Positions 45,901 to 58,087 are shown, counted from the first letter of the stretch. The stretch: DNA of 64,000 nt from Daphnia carinata (GCF_022539665.2 NC_081332.1:5719803-5783802); one strand, 5' to 3'. Notes: generated from the letters alone by a model not told the origin. A program made the numbers and translations.

Positions 45901-47502
45901 CCTATGGGAGAAGGCTAATGATGAAGGCCGTAAGCGCCAGGTAAATTAAAAAGGGAAATTTAATTTCACGTAAACTAATCGCTGTAGCAATCCGTTTCAG
46001 GTTTGTCAAGAAAATTATCTTTCTGTCGCGAATATCGAGCTGATCTTTCTGCTGCGGGTCCTTCTAGTCGGCGAACTGCGTGCTAGTGGATACATTCGTG
46101 GTCGGGGCTGCGCTGATATACGCAACCTCAATATTCATTCGGAAAGTTGGACGGCCATTAAGGCGGCACTGACTTCGGGTCTATATCCCAACCTAGCGCG
46201 TTATTCGCCGGTAGATGGCGGAATCATAACCCAAAACGAAACACGATCGCAGTTTCATTTTACTTCCACGCTTCTGGTACAAGAAGGTCGAAATAATGGC
46301 TTGGGCTTTATCGCAGCTCCTTCAATAGAAAGCCTCCAACCTGCCAATCCGGTTTGTGTACTGAATTTTATTTTTGTTTTGTATGATTGATCTCAAAATT
46401 GATTCCACGTAATTTTACATGGTAATCTCAGTTGGCCCAGAAACTTTCATCAAAACTAGCTGCGTCCGCCTTGGCCAGCCCATGGGTAATCTTCGAAGAT
46501 CAGCAAAGAGCTGGGCAGTTCACCGTACTTCGTTGTTGCAGTGTAATTACACCCATCACAGCCCTTCTTTTCGCCGGACATCTGGGTTCCCCTATTCACA
46601 CTGTGCAGCTCAATCAGGTGATTCCCCCATTTTAATCAGTATACTATCATAAATTCATGTTTTTTTATCTCTTTTAAGAACGACTATCAGGAGATACTCA
46701 ATAATTTGGGAGAAAGCGACGAGGACTCAGATGACATAGATGAGGATGAAATGCGGAAAATTTGTCAAGATTTGAATTTTCAACACATCACCGAGGATAT
46801 CCTTGGCCTCAGTAGGGTCACGAAGAACAACAGAGTACTAGCAAGACCGCGGAAACATTTTGTCATACTGAAAATCGATGAATTTATTGGATTCTTCGTT
46901 GACGCTTATGTGGCGCAGCTTATCATGCAGATCCGAAAAAAATTCCAGGTAGTTTCATTTTATTGCTTTTTGAATTTTCATAATTTGCCACTTTGTATTC
47001 CAAGACCATTCTGGTAAAATGTATACGAGAACCAGGAAGAAATTGCACCATCGGAGAAGACAGCGTGCTGCGTACTGTGCTAAGCTTGCTCTCGTCGGAA
47101 GAAATGGCTATGCGCCTTCCTCAGCCATCTGGGGTTGGCCGACGGCCCACCAACGTCTCTGCCGATTCCATGCTGGTTACTCCAGAGCTCAGACCAGAGG
47201 ATTTGTATCCCATCAGGCGATACGTGACTTACACACCGCCGCCTAAGGGCTATTCCTACGAAACCAAAGAATGCAACAAAAGCAACATGGTGCCATCTGT
47301 TAATTCAGCTGCTTCTAGAAACCGGGCTCAGCCAAACCGACTAAACAAAACTGATTTTCGGGATATGTTCCCGAATTCTACATCTGTACAAAGCATGAAT
47401 TTGAGCTATCAAGGGGTATCCAACGTTCTACCAAACGTCACGCCCGTTGGCGGTCGCCCTATCTGCAAGTCTTATAGTTATAGCTTCTCTGACGACCACT
47501 AA
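42918..47502 (+). CDS. YTHDC2: DEAH-type RNA helicase with ankyrin repeats (YTHDC2/Bgcn-like)
   Basis: A 1270-aa protein from 13 exons: 42918-43047, 43114-43210, 43277-43455, 43512-43841, 43919-44385, 44448-45194, 45256-45531, 45599-45719, 45780-45940, 46001-46351, 46432-46617, 46679-46948, 47005-47502. The order is that of human YTHDC2: an R3H-like N-terminus, RecA1, ankyrin repeats (about 428-490), RecA2, a winged-helix/HA2 region and an OB-like end (PSGVGRRP). Motif I is normal (GDIGCGKTTQ, 197-206). Motif II reads DQVH (297-300) where DEVH is expected. Motif VI, usually QRKGRAGR, reads QRVMHVR (from 655) and is shorter. The C-terminal tail (about 120 aa) is disordered and has no YTH domain. 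Drosophila Bgcn, a germline translational regulator working with Bam, is the YTHDC2 relative also known to lack ATPase residues. I infer an RNA-binding scaffold with little or no ATPase. AATAAA is at 47984. Confidence 0.92.
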
Positions 47503-48190
47503 ATATGTTCATGTTTACGTCCCCTCATAGATCCGTTTTCCCGTTCGAAACCAAATCTTGTCAAGATTTGCGGTTGTCCTCTGCCATCTTCGATGTTTAT
47601 TTTACCTCTTTGCATTTTTTTTTTCTAGGGTTCAAAGTTGATGTTCCAACTTTATTGAAACTGCGCTACCCAGGTTCCGGTTTTATCGCATTTGTCCTAC
47701 GTTTAAGTATCCAGTTTCCTTCGTGTCCAAATGCCCGATGTAGTACTGTAGGAAAATGGTATGTTCTTTTTTTTTATTATTATTATATTTAAGGCGTTGC
47801 TAGGAATCTAGTAAAGTTATTTGCCATTTGTTCCGTCATTGTTTTCCTGCCCCTCCAGCGATCTATGGAGCCCATCCCTGTTAACCTGCTATAGCATGCT
47901 CTTGTCCCCGATAATCTTCCTTCCTTTCATTGTCGCTAGTTTCAACATTTTACTTTTTGACTGGCGATTTTGAATAATCAAGAAATAAATATGTTTTTTT
48001 TTCTAAGCCTGGTTCTTATAGGTTCCTGCATGCACCAACAAATATGGCTTTTTAAAAATCACATCGAAACAATCCATCCAATTGCGGAAATGTTAAAACA
48101 AAATTTAGAACAACAATCGATACAATTGTTCATGTTATCAAAATATTTAAAAAAGTTTTATACAGGTGTTGCCGTAATCATCCAAAGCAT
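47503..48190. other. 3' region between helicase and coiled-coil gene (convergent)
   Basis: Helicase 3' UTR with AATAAA at 47984. The following plus-strand frame (47970-48251) overlaps the minus-strand last exon and has no homology that I can see, so it is not called. Confidence 0.45.
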
Positions 48191-49126
48191 TCAACGGGGG
48201 CAGTCAAACTTAGAGGATGATAGCGGACTAGGAAATCCGTTGGAGGAGTAGGAGCTTCCATCGCGAGAAATAAGTGCCCTCTAAAGAAACAAACAAAATG
48301 GTCATCTGTGTAATTCACAACGTTTTACGAATTATGTTAAAGAATATTGAAATCTTACTGAGCGCGCCTTTCTAAGTCCCCAATTTTCTTCTTGCAGCTT
48401 GAAAATCAACTGTTTGGCTACGTCCTTCTCCCGGTTGGCCAGCAATCTGTTCTGTCGCTCTACAGCCAAGTCTGCTTCAATGACTTTCATCTATAGATGG
48501 TCAATTTCCATGTTAGTGCTTAGGAGAAAGTTTTCGTAATCGCAATTTTTAGTACTTGCATAGCCATGTCCTCCAAATTTTGCCGTAAAACGTTTCGCTC
48601 TTTCTCACTCTCCTCGTTAGACTCCTTCAGCATTTGCATTAATAATCGGACGTGTTCGGTTTGTTCTTTGTTTTGACGAATCCATCGGGTCAATGTCAAC
48701 AGCATCTGTTTATAGCGATTACGAAAGATAAGAATCATCGACGAAATCGAAGCCTTTTCTGTTTAGCCGGAATTCCCCGTTTTATAGTGATACGTAGATG
48801 CGAAAGCTAACAATGTCTTTAATTTAATTAGTTTATCTAATTTAACATCAAGCTAATCCCGTTATTCAAATTTTTATCAAAATTTTTCATTTCATTGTAG
48901 GGTTTAGTATGTAACTGATAATTCACGAAACTTTGCCTACATTATTCATGGCTTGTCGCATGCGTATGTTATCTTCCATTAGGATTCCCAGCGATTGGTG
49001 CTGAACAGCGGAGCAGCAACTAGGAACCGGGGAAGTCACCTCTGCGCCGCCACTGGGCGTCAAACCCAACTCTTCCTCGCTTTTCGACATTAACGAATCG
49101 AGAATTCCTTCCTTCTCTACCTTCAG
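48191..49126 (-). CDS. Coiled-coil protein, 5' end unresolved
   Basis: Four exons in phase 0 on the minus strand: 49126-48941, 48705-48556, 48490-48359, 48280-48191, together 185 codons before the stop. The product is helical and charged: LMSKSEEELGL, then a Pro/Ser/Cys linker, EDNIRMRQAMNN, WIRQNKEQTEHVRLLMQML, ESEKERNVLRQNLEDM, ERQNRLLANREKD, ending SSSKFDCPR. Heptad patterns suggest a coiled coil. I do not recognise the family. Upstream, 49207-49130 also reads well in a different frame (LAIAQAATKTDVAS), and only a one-base shift near TGTGTTTG would join it to LKVEKEG. This could mean a frameshift (pseudogene), an assembly error, or separate use of the CAG acceptor at 49127-49128. A further candidate upstream exon is MRIYVGTPIKSLSPRLV near 49380-49320. 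Confidence 0.55.
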
Positions 49127-49210
49127 CTGCGTCAAACACAAACCGACGCCACATCAGTCTTTGTGGCAGCTTGTGCAATGGCGAGCCTTGTGTCTGACGG
49201 TTCCTAGAAA

Positions 49211-50756
49211 TTTAATTTCAAACAAGGCCACGTAAGTGTCAGTCACGTTACTTATTCAACAATACTAATTCTGAATCCTTTCACATATTTCTCAGAATTC
49301 AACTCGCATTGACTAGGTGATTACCAATCGTGGCGAAAGGCTTTTTATGGGTGTACCTACGTATATGCGCATTCCGCTACGGAAGCTAATAGAAATGTCA
49401 TTCTAAAAGAAACAAGAAATGCAGTGTCATTGAGTTCGAGACCCAGATTCATTCGTAAATCGGTGAACTTTCTCTCCTTTATCGTTCTATATTTATTTAT
49501 TACTGTTTTCTTTTTGGGTCTCCACTACGTCGCTGACGATGTCGAAATTTTAAATCGCACAAGTTATTATGCGACCATAAAATCAACTAATTGCAAAGAA
49601 AAAAAAAAATCAACAGCGTATTTTTCATTCGATTAGCCGTGTGCGCATAGCAAAAGAATTTAGAAAAAGAAGAAAAAGTGTAGAAACCTGCAATAATTTA
49701 AATCCTTGGCGATTCGTAGTACACAGTTGCCTGAAGAAGACGTTCTAGCGGATTTGGATACAGTATTCTACCACTAGAAAATGGGAATAATCCAGTGATT
49801 GCAGCGTTAAAAACGGGGTGTGTTACAAGGGCCGACCCATCCACGACTGGTGAACAGTTTCTATGAAAAGCAACACATAATACAAGAAACATTCTCTATA
49901 CTATCGCCATCTGCAGGCTAAAGTTCAAAGCTTCCCATTGTAAGATCGTCATGCACGCTTTACTAAACAGGTATACAAATCGAGCCCAATCTTAATTTGT
50001 GAATCGGTAAAAATTAAAATGGTTTAATCTTTAGTTTCAATTTTAAATTCTAACATTTTTGCTGCCACGGTGCCAACAGTGAAAATGAAATGGTATCGTA
50101 AACAGTTTGAATCGAACGGATAATATAAGAACATTCTTTATGCATGAGCGCACTTGGCCCTTAGCACTTACGGCAGTTCTGCCAAAGGGAAATTCCCGTG
50201 TCCCTTTCCTTTATGTTCAATCATTTTTCAGGGGAATACCATAAGGAAGGAAACTCAAGGTCGATTGACCCATTTGGTATTGCAAAAGTTTGTGTAATAT
50301 TTTTTGGGGTCGTGTGCGATTTAATTGAAATAATTATTACTGTCCTTACTTGCCACTCCGAATCAAAAAATAATTTCCACCTTTCGCCCGGAGCACGTAA
50401 ATTTATTCCATTAACGAACGGGATTTCCGCTTCACGCTTTTTTACTTACTTTATTTACTATACTTGATTGTCATTTTCCCCGTTGATTCTATCCAATCAT
50501 TGCTTGTCGTTTGCCCGATTTCATTCCCTCTGATGGAAGAGGCATTTTTCCTTACGCCTCACGGATTTTAATCTTACCGCCTGCTATCATAATTGATAAG
50601 ATATGGGACGTACTCGGGCCGAATTATGACTGTTTGAAAGTATGTTGGTGCAGTCGAGTCTTATCCGTGAACAAGCCTTGGGCGTTCTCGGGCATCTGTA
50701 CATATAGTTAGACACAATTTGTTTTCTCTAAAAATTAATACGAATAGGGTTTCAAA
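49211..50756. other. Mostly noncoding region before clarin
   Basis: No well-supported exon. On the minus strand 49862-49698 reads as a 54-codon terminal-exon-like frame (SPVVDGSALVTHPVFNA) with a possible acceptor TTTCATAG before it, but no partner exon was found. The plus-strand frame at 49424 has one hydrophobic stretch and nothing else. Confidence 0.4.
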
Positions 50757-52049
50757 ATGGGAATTCTAGTTAAGAATAAATTTTTTCTTAAAAAAGGTAT
50801 GTTCATATTCGCAGGCGTGTTCAGTGCCATTGGTATAGTATTCAACAGTGTGGCGATGGGAACTGATTACTGGATCGTCTCTAAAGGCAGCCGTAAGAAT
50901 TCTGTTGTGCCATTTTAAAATTTGTACAAGCTATTAAAAATGTCTTCTTCTTTATTTTCAATGGGATTGGGTCGACAGTCTCATCTTCTGAAACCAACAT
51001 AACAATTAATTATGGACTTTTTAATGGTCGAAAAACAACGGAAGGACAACTGGATCTTGCCCCAGTTCCCTATAGTTTGACAGGTTTCGAAATCTTCAGT
51101 ATTCTTACCTTATCGGGTGACATTCAGTGTTTAGTGTGATTTAACTAAACGGTAATCTTTCTAGTTTTCTGCCCTGGTGGCGAAGGTGTTTGTCTAGTAA
51201 GCTGTGGAACGACAGATGTGGAACAAAAACAGGAATTTGATTATCTGAGGTTCGGCAAAACGGAATACACATGCAAGAGAGCTACGACAGCGTTGAAAAC
51301 AAGCAGGTTTGACTGTGTTTGGGGCCACTTCTTCAACGACACATATTTAGATTAACATGAGGTCTAAGCTTTCCTGTTCACTAGATCCCGTCTTGTGCAA
51401 CTGACAAGCGATATTTCTGTTAAAGAAGCAGCTCGCTCGGAACCTGTAAGAGGAAACGATCAATTCATGGACTACGGACTGTGGGTCACCACCCTGATAT
51501 TCTTATCACTCATGCTTGCCTTCCAAGTAATTTCAGCCGGCTTATGCTTCTTTAACGCAGTAACCGTCCCCATCGAGATGTTGATAGGGCCAATGGGCAT
51601 TTATTTGGCCAACGGCGTTGTAGGTAATGGTTTGTCTCGTCAAAAGTGTTTTGAGAGTTCACCGGTTGTACGGATGTTGAAGCTTACTTTTCTTTTTGTT
51701 TTGATTGCTTTCAGGTTTGACTGGGTTGATCACGTTGTCGCTATGGGGAGACCTATTTTCCTCGAAACTTTCGTCGGAATTGGCTATCCAGGAGACAATA
51801 TTAGATGTCTATCGCATGAGCTCATCTAATCTTGGTTATTCCTATTGGTCCGTAAATTTTTTCCGTCTTTTGACGGGAATTGCGATAAACATTCGTTTTT
51901 TTATACTGTTTTACAGGTTTGTACTTTGCTCTCTGATATTTGCTATCGCTTCTTCCGTCTGCATTCGGTTCCGCAACTCGCTGAGGAAGTTCAGCAACCA
52001 GAACGTCGTCGGTGTTGAAAGCTCAACTCCCGGCGGCATGTTGTATTAA
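50757..52049 (+). CDS. Clarin family four-TM protein
   Basis: Membrane protein of the clarin branch of the claudin/PMP22/tetraspan group, 295 aa from six exons: 50757-50892, 50979-51083, 51165-51306, 51385-51623, 51715-51847, 51917-52049. TM1 (FIFAGVFSAIGIVFN) is followed by an extracellular loop with an N-glycosylation site (NITI) and the clarin-like INYGLFNG word. TM2 (LWVTTLIFLSLMLAFQVISA), TM3 (ANGVVGLTGLITLSLW) and TM4 (WFVLCSLIFAIASSV) follow. GPMGIYLANG corresponds to GPLGLYL of human CLRN1. The C-terminus is GGMLY, like the LMY end of human clarins. Vertebrate clarins act in hair-cell and photoreceptor synapses and stress response. AATAAA is at 52170. The family is fairly certain; the paralogue is not assigned. 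Confidence 0.85.
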
Positions 52050-52603
52050 ATAGTTGTGCAATTCTTATTGCACCGCTTTGAACTTTCTCATCACCGTCTG
52101 AGTGAAAGTTGGTTGTTTGCGTTAAGAGGTCAGTAAATATGCCTTTTCTTCAAGGTCTTTGGTTCTTGGAATAAAATGACTTTGTTAAAAATGATAATAA
52201 TAAACAACGACATGCATTTCTAAAATAAGAAGGAAAACTGTTACCATAACAATCATTCAATTAGCCTAGAGGTTTTAAGCGTTTTGTCTCTTTGGACTTA
52301 AGCCGAAAGTTTCTGCTTTCTTAACTAGATGGCGGTAAGGTGCCTTTGTTATCAATGTGATTTTTCTGCTACACATTGCACGCAAAAGTGAAATTCTGTG
52401 GTAGGTTAACAGAATTTTCTGAAGTTTGCATCAGTAAAATTGAAACTTTTTAAGTAAGGAGAAGATCGATAATGCAAATTCAAATGTTATGATTTTATTT
52501 GATCGCATGAAATAACAAAAGTCTGTTTTTTTCGATACGTGCAAATCCTTCAGTTGAAAGTCATATTCTTCACATTTCGTTCAATTTTACACGTCTTTGA
52601 GAA
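52050..52603. other. Clarin 3' UTR and CHMP7 5' region
   Basis: AATAAA at 52170 fits the clarin. The remainder is short intergenic DNA and the CHMP7 promoter/5' UTR with no evident core element. Confidence 0.5.
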
Positions 52604-54209
52604 ATGGGGTCGCCAGATTCCTCACCGTCGAGAGCTTTCAAATTACCAGATTGCTGGAAAGATGATGTTCGCATGACTGCTCTTTTTGCCCTACCCAGAA
52701 ATGAGTCACTCAACCCACATGATTGGGCCGGAAAGTACAAGTTTTGGAAAGAGTTGATCATGGAATGGGCTACTTTAAATGAAAAGCTTACATTTGATGT
52801 TGAAGACTTGAAAAAAGTGTTTGGCAGAAAGGGAAAATATCCTGCCTCATTAAACAGAGTTCTGGATGAAATGAAAAAGTAGGTAACTGTTTGTAAAATC
52901 AAGGCTTCGAATTTTGTCTGAACATCTTTACTATTTTTTTTTTTTTTTTGTAGAAATGGTGATATTGTCATCAAGGATCAACATTCTTATCAGACAGATC
53001 AGTATTCATCGTGGACAAAATGGGGGATGAGCCTCATTACGTCATCTGTTGCATGGTCGTGGAACAAGGTTATGAGTTCCCTTACCGAAACTGAGGAAAC
53101 TATCCCAAAATATGTGGTTCCTAGTGTTCTAAAGGTGAAATATATTTTATGTGAAAAATTCAAAATATTAACAATAATTTATACTTATTTCTGAAACAGA
53201 ACAAGTGTGAAAATATTCTCCAGCTACCTATAGCTTCATCAGAAGAAATAGTGGAAGTTGAAGAACTTACAGATTTACATCCTGAAGTATTTGGCAATGA
53301 TGAAGAAACCCAGTTGATCTTGAATCATCTCCAAAATTTGGGTAAAGTAGCCATCGAGGCCTCTTCGGACCAAATCATGATAAAATTTATCGTTCCAACG
53401 ATAAAAACAAAGCAATCGCAACTAAACAATTCCGGCTGGAGCATATCTCCTGCTAAACAGAAGGAAAAAACTATTGAGATAAGTGAAGTTGATCGCAGTC
53501 TTGCTACTCTTAAACGTACAGAAAAGTTGCTCAACGACGAAATTGAAAGTATGGAAACGGAAATGAAGACACTAGAACAGACGGCGCGTGCACGGCTGAA
53601 AGAGGGTTCCCGTGGAGCTGTAAGAAAAATTTTAAATTGTAAGATATATCTATATTATAAATTTTGTTCCCCGTCGTTATCCAGGCTAAAGCTGCACTGC
53701 ATCGCCGCAAACAATTACAAGCTGTCTTTGAAAAACGCAGTCAAGCACTGTCAAATATCCAGACTATGAAACTTCAACTAGGTCAAACAAAAACGGATTC
53801 TAAGGTAAAATTAATTTTGTTAGCTTTGTTGTCAAAGCATAGCTGTAATGTTAGTATAACTATAATTTGTATCTTTCGTCAGGTTATGGAAGCCTACAAA
53901 ATTGGCCTTTCGGCGTTGAAGAACTCGTTTGGTGATCCTTCAATGAACGAAGAAAACATTCAAGACACACTTTTCGAGCTGGAAACTGTCTTGGAACAAC
54001 ACCGGGACATAGAAAATATCATGTCTCAGAGTCTTGTCCAAGAAGAAAACGAATCCGATCTAGAAGAGGAACTTAAAAACATTATAGCTGAAGCTGATGC
54101 CCAACCTGCTCTTGAAGAGGACCTCGCCCTACCGTCCGTTCCGTCTGAGAGCCCAACCAAAGAGGCAACTCCAGCTCAAGCTGTACGATCCGTCCTCGCC
54201 CCGTCATAA
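52604..54209 (+). CDS. CHMP7: CHMP7, ESCRT-III-related protein
   Basis: A 440-aa protein from exons 52604-52878, 52954-53134, 53200-53619, 53685-53804 and 53883-54209. The N-terminal half matches the tandem winged-helix region of CHMP7 (PDCWKDDVRM, FWKELIMEW, SSWTKWGMSL), which in the family binds membranes and LEM2 at the inner nuclear membrane/ER. The C-terminal half is a Snf7 domain with the basic helices 1-2 (GAAKAALHRRKQLQAVFEKR), a middle helix and an acidic tail (NESDLEEELKNIIAEA). It would nucleate ESCRT-III for nuclear envelope sealing. The length is close to human CHMP7 (453 aa). AATAAA is at 54395. Exon phases agree and no defect is seen. Confidence 0.93.
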
Positions 54210-54879
54210 TTAAAATTTGTGAATTGAAACGGATTGATATTTTTTTCTGTGGAAAGAGGAGAGGGGGAACGAGTTGAGGTTGTTCGTCTAACCTCTGGGT
54301 TGCAAAGATGTGTGGAAAGGCAGTGAGTTATGAATAAACTTACTCGCGGTGTTTGCGAAGTTCCAAGTAGTGCAACTGTACAACGCATTTTAAAAATAAA
54401 GCAAAATGCTGTGCCACGAGTGGCGCAAGCGTTCCAGAGGCCATGCAGTGGACATTGTTTTGTAGCTATCGTGGCTGTAAAATAGAAGCTTGATGGCTTT
54501 CATGGAGAAAAGATGACTTGCGTTAGATTGGGACACGACTGCGGACTTGAAAAATTTTCAACTAATAACTCGACATATTCCCTGTCTGAAGAATACACGT
54601 TTGTGTTGCTGATAGCAAAATCATTGCCCCCTCGTGGACATAACAGTAAAATGGAACGTCGTATTTTTATCTTGTAGCGACACCCGACAATCAACATTAA
54701 CATCCTTTGCTATTTAGATTTGAAAAGCTAGTTTCCAATATTAGAGCTATCCCATTTAGTATAATAGCAAAATTGCTTGGGAGGATTACAGCCTCATTAG
54801 TGAGAAATAGTAGACGGAGAGAGGTTGTTCACAAATTTCAGCTTCAAGAGGCTTGCGTGACCGATGACAATTAAAAAAT
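54210..54879. other. CHMP7 3' region
   Basis: 3' UTR, then unique sequence. A minus-strand frame near 54500-54703 is unsupported. Confidence 0.45.
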
Positions 54880-55189
54880 ATGAAATTGACAAAAAAGTAT
54901 GGCTTATTTCGGCATCCTAATTTTAAGCCCGACTTTTTCGCGAAAAAAGTCGGGGTAAAAATAATTCCTAAATTGTAGATCCCAAATAAAAGTAAATTTA
55001 GTTTTTGACACGTTAAATTTTGAAGCCAACTAATATATTTATATATCTATGGCAACCCGTTTTACCAGAAAAAATGCCCCGTTTTCGAAAAACACGGAAC
55101 CGAAGAACTCTAATGTGTCACGCTAGCGCTGTAGAATCTCTTACTCCTCAGAATTCAATAAAAAGCACACTTTAGGCTCAAAATCGAAT
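54880..55189. repeat. Left flank repeat of locus B
   Basis: Contains the word AAGCCCGACTTTTTTCGCG with a near-complement beside it (AAAAAAGTCGGGG, 54938) and a CACGCTAGCGCTGTAG box at 55119, shared with 61135 and the 14.65 kb repeat. It is similar in type to, but not the mirror image of, the right flank. Confidence 0.5.
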
Positions 55190-55743
55190 GCTGAAATTTG
55201 AAAAAATAGGAAAGCCTTCCTACTTACGGCTAAATAAAAATAAGCCCCGGGGAATCCCCTAATTTTCCCGTCAAGTATGCCCCAAAAAAATAATTCACTT
55301 GGAATTTGATGAAAATAACACGTTATACTCTAAATTTAACGTTGATTTCGGAAAACATATTATTCTTTTTCTCGTCACATTAACCGTTGCTGAAATAAAC
55401 GAAAAAAATGACCGTGGGAATTTTACCTCCAAAACTTGCAAAAACTGACCCTCACTGGAATTGGTTAAAAATCACAGGATATACCCAAAATTGAATGCTG
55501 ATTCCGAGAAAATTGTTACTTTTTTCATAAAACCAACTCTTAATCATCATCATTCATAAAAAAAAAAAAAAATTTCGCCAAAAAAAAAAAAATCACTTTT
55601 CTCTTTTTTTCCGACACGTAGCCATCTACCGCTCAGACTCGTTATTAATGGCGTAGGCAATTTCAGTCCATTGGATGCCATTCGCAGTTAGTTCAGTAAC
55701 GTGGATGGAGAATAACGCTTGGATGGAGGAACAATTGAAAAAT

Positions 55744-56720
55744 GGATAAGATAATACAACAAAAGGATGGTAAGTATAAACATTATTATATTGGTTTTCA
55801 ATTATTAATTATTGTTTATTAGATCAAATTATGAAGCTGCAGGCCCAATTATTGGAACAACACAAAATATTAGATAACAGCAAAGCTAAGGATGGTAAGG
55901 CCTAATACGTAATGATTCTATTTATTTGCTTTTATTCATTTGTGTTTTGTAGCTCAAATTTTGAGTCTACAAGCTCAGCTAGGGGAAAAGAACAAATTGG
56001 AATGGAACAGTTTCCAAACAGTGAAGGAGGTTTTTCATAACTCTTCCCTAACTGAACATGAGGATGAATTGGCATTAGGTGAACACAGTCAGGTACCTAA
56101 GCTTTTCAAATAAGAATTGAAAATAAGTATAGAATTTTAACAAACAATTATTTATTGTTTAGTTATTCAGTCTATGACCTGACAGTGTGTTAAAGTTAAA
56201 TTCTGTTAGTGCTGCACTAAAAGAATTGTTACTAATAAGTCCATGCAGCGAAGGAAGTGAATAATTGTGGGACCGTATTTGGGCTGAAAATGGGAGTGGT
56301 ACGGAAACCCAGAAATAGCACAAGTTCAACATAAAACATGAATTAGGTACTTTTCGGTTTTTTGTCTATCGAAAAAGTATTTTTAATGCTATTATTTTGC
56401 ATTCGCAGAATTTTAGTGGGGGATCAAGTCAAGTCTGGAAGTGTTACAGGATGGAAGAGTGAGCCTACAGTTGAAACACTGAAAGTGCATTACCATTAAG
56501 GTATGAGGTAAAGTAATAGAGTATGCAAATTGTCTAATGAGAAGTACGATCTTGTGCGAATGAATCCTGTGTAACAGCAATCCTTTATAGTTCTGTCACA
56601 GCTAGAAGCCTCAAATAATTCTGCTTCTCTTGCTAAAGAACAACTTGTCCTTTACTCTCAGAGTGTTGGTGAAGATGGGTACTTAAATGGCCCTAAAGAT
56701 GTTTCATTTCGTTGGCATTG
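55744..56720 (+). pseudogene. Exon relics of the arm gene, left arm of locus B
   Basis: Same exon series as locus A: MDKIIQQKD, DQIMKLQAQLLEQHK, AQILSLQAQLGEKNK with VKEVFHNSSLTEHED, then LFSL followed by a stop (TGA near 56176) and further stops near 56262 and 56325. GT/AG borders are retained. The mirror copy on the minus strand is at about 60292-59320. The coiled-coil exons are the best preserved. Confidence 0.5.
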
Positions 56721-56946
56721 CAGCGATGAACATCATACATGGACTTTTTAGGTATGAAAGGAATTCTCTTGAAAATTTTTTGAATTTATGACAAAGCATT
56801 TCTCCTGCTTTTTGCCAACCATGTCTAATCTAAAAAAAAAAATTATCCAATAGGAAAGGATTTTCAGCATACTGGGAACACAACTATCAACAATGCAACA
56901 TTCTAGGGGTGCTATTTTATCATTCAAGAGCCGTATACAATGATTT

Positions 56947-57312
56947 TCATCTGCAATTTGTATGGCCTTTCCCAAGCTTCTGCCAGAAGTTGAATCTGTA
57001 AGTCATGTAAGTCACATGAGCAACAATTGAGATGCTTAATGGTGTTGTTTTTCTTTTCTCAGCATAGGTTAAAAGTAACATTGGATCTGAAAAGATTCTT
57101 GGCTGGGGCAAGACACTGAATAAATTGTAATGATTGAATGGATGACATGGCATTTCTATACTTAATTTGGATTCCGGAGACGGTATTTTATATTTAAAAA
57201 ATTGAAGTGCATATCTGGGCTCTCTTCCTTTCCGTAGCCCCGTTTCCCCTTGACTCGTAATAAGCCCGTAGGGGGTCATGCCCCTACTGTACGGTATATA
57301 TAAAAACAACAT
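56947..57312 (-). CDS. Conserved 121-codon frame, left arm of locus B
   Basis: Mirror of 58724-59089 with the same predicted product (MLFLYIPYSRGMTPYG start). Identity with the other arm is expected from palindrome homogenisation, so it adds little independent support for selection. It differs from the locus A copy at several residues without gaining a stop. Confidence 0.22.
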   Translation of the reverse strand: MLFLYIPYSRGMTPYGLITSQGETGLRKGREPRYALQFFKYKIPSPESKLSIEMPCHPFNHYNLFSVLPQPRIFSDPMLLLTYAEKRKTTPLSISIVAHVTYMTYRFNFWQKLGKGHTNCR

Positions 57313-57595
57313 ATACCGAGGTTTGGAGGGCTCTGGCCGGAAAGGGGACGTGGGGGTCCGCTTAGTCCGATGATGTGTTCACGGAGGGCGACGTGGCTAC
57401 CCACAAATCCGAACTAAAGGTTAATCGCTCCTGTAAAAATGTTCCAAATCTTCAGCTCTTCTTCCGGCTTCTCTTAGCCAATCACCGGGTAATCTCCCCG
57501 GTGGGTCAACAAGGCAGTGTCTCCCCCTGCCTGGGTTGACGGCAACTTTTGAAAGGGCTATTGTGCCTTTTTAAAGTTGCAAAAATAATTGTAAT
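57300..57595 (-). ncRNA. Conserved stem-loop block, left arm of locus B
   Basis: Mirror image of 58442-58745. All five hairpins of the locus A block can be formed, including CACCGGG/CCCGGTG and AGGCAG/CTGCCT. Confidence 0.4.
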
Positions 57596-57736
57596 GTGCA
57601 GAGAATTGTCAATAAAATTTTTTTTAGAAAATATTTTTCGCAAAATTTGTTTCTTTCATTGTCTGTGTTAGCTGTGTACACATGGTAAGCAGTTTCCATT
57701 GGTTTATCGTTTATCCGTAAGCATTCTATTATTAAC

Positions 57737-57792
57737 CAGGGATCGAACCCTGGATGTTCGGCATACCGCGCCGATGTTCTACCAATGAGCCA
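57737..57792 (-). tRNA. tRNA-like sequence 1, locus B
   Basis: On the minus strand: a TGGCTCATTGGTAGAAC A-box region, TCGGC/GCCGA arm, and a T arm CCAGGG/CCCTGG, better paired here than in locus A. Loop position 33 is again C. Confidence 0.5.
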
Positions 57793-57928
57793 TGAATCAT
57801 ATGATGTCAAGTTGGCTTTTTTTCTAGTCACTTGTGGACTTATTTCGCATTTACACTTAGAATAAAACTGAAATGCAATTCTGCAATATACGCTCCTACA
57901 TTTATTCTACTTCATTTTTACACATCTA

Positions 57929-57990
57929 CTGAGGTTTGAACCCAGGGTAACAGGTATCGCAGCCAAAGGATCTACCACAGAGCTATGAAC
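57929..57990 (-). tRNA. tRNA-like sequence 2, locus B
   Basis: On the minus strand: AGCTCTGTGGTAGATC as a degenerate A box and GGGTTCAAACC as the B box. Its counterpart is at 20636-20700. Confidence 0.45.
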
Positions 57991-58087
57991 CTAATAACGA
58001 ATGCAATAGTAAACATATAGTAGTGAAAAACTGCATAAACATCCTAGACGTAACATATGATATGCGATAATAAAATACTTAGATATA

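Noticed and set aside
47970-48251. 93-codon plus-strand frame with a hydrophobic start
   Set aside because: It overlaps the last exon of the minus-strand coiled-coil gene and the helicase 3' UTR; no homology seen.
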